From a bacterium (GTDB lineage Bacteria > ARS69), in contig JALGZO010000295.1 in assembly GCA_025774865.1 (NCBI GenBank), forward strand, positions 1-10,131: a stretch of 10,131 nt of DNA, written 5' to 3'. The notes under the pieces are model-generated. The model saw nothing but the letters and a program-made list of their open reading frames with translations, was not told the DNA's origin and did not search any database. Shown here piece after piece: positions 6,401 to 10,131 of this stretch; position 1 is the stretch's first letter; each line of letters begins with the position of its first letter. Both the position numbers and the translations under genes were made by a program.

Positions 6401-6404
6401 GGAG
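6401..6404 (+). promoter_or_regulatory. Shine-Dalgarno site deciding the lipoprotein start
   Basis: GGAG (within TTGGAGAAAG) lies 8 bases before the ATG at 6413. This supports that start over the in-frame reading from 6296, which would bury the export signal behind 39 unrelated residues. Confidence 0.65.
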
Positions 6405-6412
6405 AAAGCACG

Positions 6413-7318
6413 ATGCCGAGGAACACTGTTCGTCCACTGGGAGCCGGTGCGACCCGGAGACCGACGCACATCACCTTTGTCGCGGCGGCGGCCGGTCTCG
6501 TCCTCGCGTCGGCGGCTTGCGGCGATGAGGCCGGTCAAGAGAACCATGAAGACTTCGACGGCGCCAAGTTCTCGAATCCGACGAACGTCGACAACGAGTG
6601 GATGTCGCTGAAGCCCGGCACGCGGTGGGTCTGGGAGGGCACGACGGTCGACGACGACGAGGTGCTTCCTCACCGCGTGGTGATCAATGTCACCGATCTG
6701 ACCAAGGTGATCGGGGGTGTGGAGTCGGTCGTCACGTGGGATCTGGACTACAGTGACGGCGAGCTCGTCGAGGCGGAGCTCGCCTTCTTCGCTCAGGACG
6801 ACGACGGGAACGTCTGGCGCATGGGCGAGTATCCGGAGGAGTACGAGGATGGCGAGTTCGTGGTGGCTCCCGCGTGGGTCCACGGCGTCGAGGGCGCGGT
6901 GGCCGGCATCTCCATGCGGGCCGATCCGAAGGTGGGCACGCCCAGCTACTCGCAGGGCTGGGGGCCCGGGGTCGACTTCACGGACCGCGGAAAGGTCCAT
7001 GAGTTTGTCGACGAAGTGTGTGTCCCCTTGGACTGCTACAAGAACGTGCTCGTGATTGATGAGAGCAGCCTGTCGGAGCCGGACGCTCATCAGTTCAAGT
7101 ACTGGGCCAAGGGCGCGGGCAACGTACGGGTCGGCTGGGCCGGCGAGGGCGAGAAGACGCAGGAGGTGCTCGAGCTGATTTCCATGAAGCAGCTCGACGA
7201 AGAGGGGCTGGCCGAGGTTCGCGCGGGTGCCCGGGCGCTCGAGAAGGGCGCCTACGAGAGAAGCAAGGACGTGTACGGCGAGACGCCGCCGCTGCAGCAG
7301 CGAGGTGGCGAGAAGTGA
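6413..7318 (+). CDS. Exported protein of unknown function, probable lipoprotein (first of a related tandem pair)
   Basis: This 301-residue protein begins with a basic segment including RR at 15-16. A hydrophobic stretch (20-35) follows, ending SAAC, with Cys36 the likely lipidated residue. The lipobox is imperfect because the -3 position is Ser. The mature part is acidic and predicted beta-rich, starting FSNPTNVDNEWMSLKPGTRW (53-72). It then shows GELVEAELAFFAQ (116-128) and AWVHGVEGAVAGISMRA through DPKVG (154-175). A YWAKGAGNVRV segment (230-240) and a charged helical tail (258-290) follow. C203 and C208 might pair as a disulfide. I do not recognise a characterised family. The next gene shares the central motif and order of elements, so the two are probably paralogs, perhaps partners at the outer membrane. 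The ATG at 6413 is supported by GGAG and by the export signal. Its stop overlaps the next start (GTGA). Confidence 0.75.
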   Translation: MPRNTVRPLGAGATRRPTHITFVAAAAGLVLASAACGDEAGQENHEDFDGAKFSNPTNVDNEWMSLKPGTRWVWEGTTVDDDEVLPHRVVINVTDLTKVIGGVESVVTWDLDYSDGELVEAELAFFAQDDDGNVWRMGEYPEEYEDGEFVVAPAWVHGVEGAVAGISMRADPKVGTPSYSQGWGPGVDFTDRGKVHEFVDEVCVPLDCYKNVLVIDESSLSEPDAHQFKYWAKGAGNVRVGWAGEGEKTQEVLELISMKQLDEEGLAEVRAGARALEKGAYERSKDVYGETPPLQQRGGEK

Positions 7319-8043
7319 GACGGGCGACGATCGTCGTGGCGACGGCGATCGCCGGCGTCGCCCTCGGATGTGTCGGCGCCCGGAACGCGTCGGCCTGGCA
7401 GGAGGACTTCGGCCTCTCGGAACGTACTCTCTCACCGACGGGACGGAACGACTTCTTCATCCTGGAGCCGGGGTTCCGGCTCGTTCTCGAAAGCAAGAAC
7501 GAGAAGCTGGCGATCACGGTCCTGGACGAGACCCGGGAGGTGGACGGCGTCGTGACCCGGGTCGTGGAGGAGCGCGAGTGGAAGAAGGGCGCGCTCAAGG
7601 AGGTCTCGAGGAATTTCTTCGCGATCTGTGAGGAGTCGAACGACGTCTTCTACTTCGGTGAGGAAGTCGACATGTACAAGGGCGGCAAGATCAAGAATCA
7701 CAAGGGGGCGTGGCTCGCCGGTGAAGACGGCGCGCGGGCCGGCTTGATCATGCCGGCTCAGCCGAAGGTGGGCATGAAGTACTACCAGGAGATTGCCCCG
7801 GGCGTCGCCATGGACCGGGCCGAAGTCCTCACTCTCGAGGAGGTGTTCGAGACCCCGGCGGGCCGATTCGAACAATGCCTGAAGACGAAAGAGGGCACGG
7901 CGCTGAACTACTTCGAGCGCGAGCACAAGAGGTATGCGCCGGGGATCGGGCTCATCCAGGACCAGAAGCTGCGGCTGACTCAGTACGGATTCATCGACCC
8001 GGAGGTAGCGCGCGTCTCAGCCCACCGGGACCGGGGACCGTAG
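7315..8043 (+). CDS. Exported protein of unknown function (second of a related tandem pair)
   Basis: This 242-residue protein starts MRR, then a hydrophobic segment (5-18). Two export readings are possible: signal peptidase I cleavage after ASA (residue 27), or lipidation at Cys19 after ALG. The mature region follows the plan of its neighbour: NDFFILEPGFRLVLES (45-60), GALKEVSRNFFAICEESNDV (92-111) and AWLAGEDGARAGLIM (132-146). PAQPKVG (147-153), RFEQCLKTKEG (184-194) and YAPGIGLIQ (207-215) complete it. The AWxxGxxGAxAGxxMxAxPKVG core is shared by both proteins. It lacks the neighbour's charged helical tail. GTG at 7315 lies 6 bases after GAGGTGG (7302-7308) and overlaps the upstream stop. 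Its last 27 bases overlap, tail to tail, the end of the - strand glycosyltransferase gene. No enzymatic residues stand out; a structural or ligand-binding beta protein is a guess. Confidence 0.75.
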   Translation: MRRATIVVATAIAGVALGCVGARNASAWQEDFGLSERTLSPTGRNDFFILEPGFRLVLESKNEKLAITVLDETREVDGVVTRVVEEREWKKGALKEVSRNFFAICEESNDVFYFGEEVDMYKGGKIKNHKGAWLAGEDGARAGLIMPAQPKVGMKYYQEIAPGVAMDRAEVLTLEEVFETPAGRFEQCLKTKEGTALNYFEREHKRYAPGIGLIQDQKLRLTQYGFIDPEVARVSAHRDRGP

Positions 8044-9237
8044 CTGCCGGGCCAGTTCGGTGATTCGCTCCGCCCTCGCCGTCCAGCTATGGCCCGCCAC
8101 CACCCGTTCTCGCGCGGCGGCGCCGAGGCTCTTCCCCCGATCGGGTCGTGACAGGATGTGGCGGATGCAGCTTGCCAGATTGTCCGCGTCACCGGGGTCG
8201 TAGAGAAGGCCGGTCTCGTCGGGGACGATGAGCTCGGTCACTTGCCCCATGCGTGCGCCGACGATCGGCTTTCCCATCGCCATGAATTCGAAGAGCTTCA
8301 GTGGAGAGAAGTACTCCTCCTCGCCACCGAAGGGCACGATGGCGACGTCCATCGCGGCGATGAACTCCGGGACTCGCTCGTGCGGTACGGCGCCCGGGCA
8401 GATCACTCGACCACCGCCGCGCGCCTCCATCTCCTCGAGGTGCTCGCCGGGACCGACGGCGAGGAAGCGCACGGACGGATCGACCTGACTCAACCGGTCC
8501 ACGGCGTCCAGCACCGTATCGAGATCGTGCCACACCCGGAGACTTCCCACGTAGCCGATGACCGGCTCCCCGTGCAGCCCGTACTCGCGGCGAACCGCGT
8601 CCCCGGACGTCGCAGGGTCGAAGCGCCCGGGATCGACACCATTCGGAACGTGCGCAACGCGCTCGGGAGGGACCCCCAAGGTCCGAGCGTGGTCCACGAC
8701 GGCTTGCGAAACGGCGAGGACGACGTCGGCTCGACGCAGGATCTCGGCTTCCATCTCACCCGCCGTCTGTCCGAGAACCCACCCCCGGCGTCGCGCTCCT
8801 TCCTGCGCGAGAGGCGCGTTGACTTCCAGGAGAATCGGGATGTCGAGTTCCTCGGCGATCTCCACCCCGGCGTAGCCGAAGAGGGTGTAACGCTCGTAGA
8901 TCGCGTCGGGGCGGAACTCCTCGAGCAGGGGACGCAGCTTCGCGCGGAGCTGCTCCGAATAGAGGAGCCGACGAAGCTCCCGGAACAGATGCGGAGGAAC
9001 GCCGACCTCCTCTCGGTTCAGGAGTCGCGCGGCGGTTCGCGCGAGACCCCCCAGGGGGACCCGATACACTCCGGCTTCACGGGCAACGACTTCGTCGGCC
9101 CCCGGCTCGGGCGCATAGATGCGCACCTCGTGTCCCAGCTCGCGCAAGGCGCGCGAGATCTCCCGGACGTGGACGGAACAACCCTTCGACCCGAGCACGG
9201 GAACGCCGAAATCGGAGCAGAGGTAGGCGATCTTCAC
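8017..9237 (-). CDS. GT4-type glycosyltransferase
   Basis: This 406-residue GT-B fold glycosyltransferase has an N-terminal acceptor domain starting MKIAYLCSDFGVPVLGSKG (1-19), with the glycine-rich loop typical of group 1 enzymes. It continues with HVREISRALRELGHEVRIYAP (23-43) and ADVVLAVSQAVVDH (170-183). The nucleotide-sugar domain begins near VPNGVDPGRFDP (197-208) and PVIGYVGSLRVWHDLD (225-240). It contains FSPLKLFEFMAMGKPIVGA (310-328), the usual donor-binding segment, and ends ETGLLYDPGD with a GHSW helix (382-385). It transfers a sugar from an activated donor to a glycan or lipid-linked acceptor at the cytoplasmic face; the sugar cannot be told. GTG at 9237 was chosen because it gives the canonical N-terminus and overlaps the upstream stop as GTGA. 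The open reading to 9726 lies inside the neighbouring gene. There is only a weak Shine-Dalgarno, so translation probably depends on coupling. Confidence 0.88.
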   Translation of the reverse strand: MKIAYLCSDFGVPVLGSKGCSVHVREISRALRELGHEVRIYAPEPGADEVVAREAGVYRVPLGGLARTAARLLNREEVGVPPHLFRELRRLLYSEQLRAKLRPLLEEFRPDAIYERYTLFGYAGVEIAEELDIPILLEVNAPLAQEGARRRGWVLGQTAGEMEAEILRRADVVLAVSQAVVDHARTLGVPPERVAHVPNGVDPGRFDPATSGDAVRREYGLHGEPVIGYVGSLRVWHDLDTVLDAVDRLSQVDPSVRFLAVGPGEHLEEMEARGGGRVICPGAVPHERVPEFIAAMDVAIVPFGGEEEYFSPLKLFEFMAMGKPIVGARMGQVTELIVPDETGLLYDPGDADNLASCIRHILSRPDRGKSLGAAARERVVAGHSWTARAERITELARQLRSPVPVG

Positions 9238-10131
9238 GGGGCGCCGACCGCCACGGGTTCCAACCCGCTGACGCCTCTTCGGGCGAACAGCTCCGAAAGC
9301 TCGCGTACGTTCTCGCCGCGATCGAAGCGCCGCGCGACGGTTTCGCGGCCGCGGGCTCCGAGCTGCGCCCGCAAGTCGGCGTCCGCGAGCAGGCGGCGCA
9401 AGGCCGACGCCAGAGCCGGTGCATCCCGTTGCGGGATCAGGAGTCCGTTTCGTCCGTCCTCGATCACCTCGGGAATGCCGGAGATCGTGGTCGAGACGAT
9501 CGGGAGCTCCACCGCCAGGGCCTCCAGCAGCACGTTCGGAATGCCGTCTCGATCGCCGTCTTCGAGCACCCGACACGGCAGGGCGAACACGGTGGCCCGG
9601 TGGTAAGCGTCGAGGGCCTCCTCCTGGCTGCAGCTGCCCGGCAGCGACACGACGTTCTCGAGGGAGAACTCCTCGACCATGCGCTCCAGCCGCTCGCGTT
9701 CCGGACCTTCCCCGACGATCAGGCACCGGAAGGGCACGCCGTCGCGCTTGAGGACGTCACAGGCGCGGAGGAGATCGGTGAAGCCCTTCTTACGAACCAG
9801 TCGCCCGACCGAGAGGATGAGCGGCACATCCGGCGCCGCCGGCTCGAGCCGCGGACGGAATTTGGCGAGATCGATCCCGTGATAACCGAGCAGGATCTTC
9901 GAGCGTGACTCGGGCCCGACGAGACTCTGCAGATACTCGCGATTGGCCCCGGTGCACGTGACGACGAAGCTCGCGGCTTCGAGGCGCTCCCTGAGCACGT
10001 GTGGGGCCGTCGTATAGACGTCACGCGCGTGGGCGGAAAAGCTGAACGGAATGCCCGTCAGTTTGCTGGTCAGCATCGCGATCCGTGTCGCGCCGCCGGC
10101 GAAGTGGGCGTGGAGGTGGCGAAGCCCGCTC
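9234..10131 (-). CDS. GT4-type glycosyltransferase (partial, 5' end outside window)
   Basis: The frame is open to the right edge. Residues upstream of the first in-frame ATG (10076) read SGLRHLHAHFAGGATRIA, a standard GT4 segment, so the gene begins beyond the window. Visible parts continue with LTGIPFSFSAHARDVYT, the acceptor-domain helix. The donor domain then shows ILLGYHGIDLAKFRP, LILSVGRLVRKKGFTDLL, LIVGEGPERERLE, DGDRDGIPNVLLEALA and SGIPEVIEDGRNGLL. The family E-x7-E motif appears as D-x7-E in DGIPNVLLE, a variant I recall as common in colanic-acid/WcaL-like transferases. It probably adds a hexose during exopolysaccharide or surface glycan assembly; donor and acceptor are unknown. Its stop (9234-9236) overlaps the GTG start of the next glycosyltransferase, so the two are co-translated and presumably act in one pathway. 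Confidence 0.87.
   Translation of the reverse strand, partial: SGLRHLHAHFAGGATRIAMLTSKLTGIPFSFSAHARDVYTTAPHVLRERLEAASFVVTCTGANREYLQSLVGPESRSKILLGYHGIDLAKFRPRLEPAAPDVPLILSVGRLVRKKGFTDLLRACDVLKRDGVPFRCLIVGEGPERERLERMVEEFSLENVVSLPGSCSQEEALDAYHRATVFALPCRVLEDGDRDGIPNVLLEALAVELPIVSTTISGIPEVIEDGRNGLLIPQRDAPALASALRRLLADADLRAQLGARGRETVARRFDRGENVRELSELFARRGVSGLEPVAVGAP

Larger units (their letters stand above)
6064..6412. other. Divergent intergenic region between the DUF5916 operon and the lipoprotein operon
   Basis: These 349 bases contain no gene I can support. Readings that extend the flanking genes into it show no protein-like features. About 6195-6265 is clearly poorer in G+C than the rest of the window (for example around CAAATTGTTTTTCG near 6214-6227), as expected of promoter DNA. 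The right side carries a good sigma70-like promoter (6344-6373) and a cluster of TGTCA/TGACA half-sites (6297-6349). A 5-base-arm hairpin, CCGAG-N6-CTCGG, lies at 6274-6289. On the left side the DUF5916 gene has a leader of unknown length, and I could not find a convincing -35/-10 pair for it. Confidence 0.7.

Noticed and set aside
6296-6412. Upstream extension of the lipoprotein gene
   Set aside because: The sequence holds a promoter and inverted repeats, and the added residues would disable the export signal.
6426-6480. Twin-arginine (Tat) export signal on the lipoprotein (TRRPTHI)
   Set aside because: The motif lacks the usual F/L after the arginines, and the sequence is equally well explained as a basic n-region of a Sec lipoprotein signal.
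8158-9606. 482-codon + strand open frame opposite both glycosyltransferase genes
   Set aside because: It spans two genes with clear GT4 motifs on the other strand and turns into an Arg/Ser/Pro-rich string at its end. No ribosome binding site or recognisable domain.
9238-9726. Upstream extension of the second glycosyltransferase gene
   Set aside because: The added residues are Arg/Gly-rich nonsense lying inside the neighbouring glycosyltransferase gene. The canonical N-terminus begins at the GTG at 9237.

Overview
The window is a gene-dense, high-GC (roughly two thirds G+C by eye) bacterial chromosome segment. The organism is evidently Gram-negative: it encodes a large outer-membrane-type beta-barrel of the DUF5916 family, a lipoprotein candidate, and a CmoA enzyme for tRNA wobble-uridine modification. 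Several starts are GTG, and co-directional genes repeatedly overlap by a GTGA start/stop motif. DUF5916 plus a chorismate mutase/DAHP synthase fusion would fit an environmental lineage such as Gemmatimonadota, Acidobacteriota or a myxobacterial/deltaproteobacterial relative, but the sequence alone does not decide this. No mobile element, CRISPR array, rRNA or tRNA was found.

Region 1 (1-2385, + strand) is a three-gene operon. It opens with the 3' end of a chorismate mutase/DAHP synthase fusion gene of the Bacillus AroA(G) type. This gene is broken by a frameshift near 431-437, where about 26 bases of a core TIM-barrel segment are missing. A carboxy-S-adenosylmethionine synthase (CmoA) follows with a 4-base GTGA overlap. 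A polytopic isoprenylcysteine methyltransferase-like membrane methyltransferase comes next, again with a GTGA overlap. Chorismate mutase makes prephenate, and prephenate is the co-substrate of CmoA, so the gene order is metabolically suggestive.

Region 2 (2387-6063, - strand) is a two-gene exported-protein operon. A DUF5916 protein with an N-terminal CBM9-like domain comes first. A secreted purple-acid-phosphatase-like metallophosphoesterase follows 8 bases later. This operon runs tail to tail into region 1 with a single base between stop codons.

Region 3 (6064-6412) is the only sizeable non-coding stretch. It separates divergent operons and is locally AT-rich. On the lipoprotein side it holds a sigma70-like promoter with a perfect TTGACA -35 box, set in a cluster of alternating TGTCA/TGACA half-sites.

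Region 4 (6413-8043, + strand) encodes two exported proteins of unknown function. They are recognisably related to each other and are translationally coupled by GTGA.

Region 5 (8017-10131, - strand) holds two GT4-type glycosyltransferases, also joined by a GTGA overlap. The upstream one runs off the window. The downstream one overlaps the end of region 4 by 27 bases tail to tail. They look like part of an exopolysaccharide or surface-glycan locus continuing beyond the right edge.
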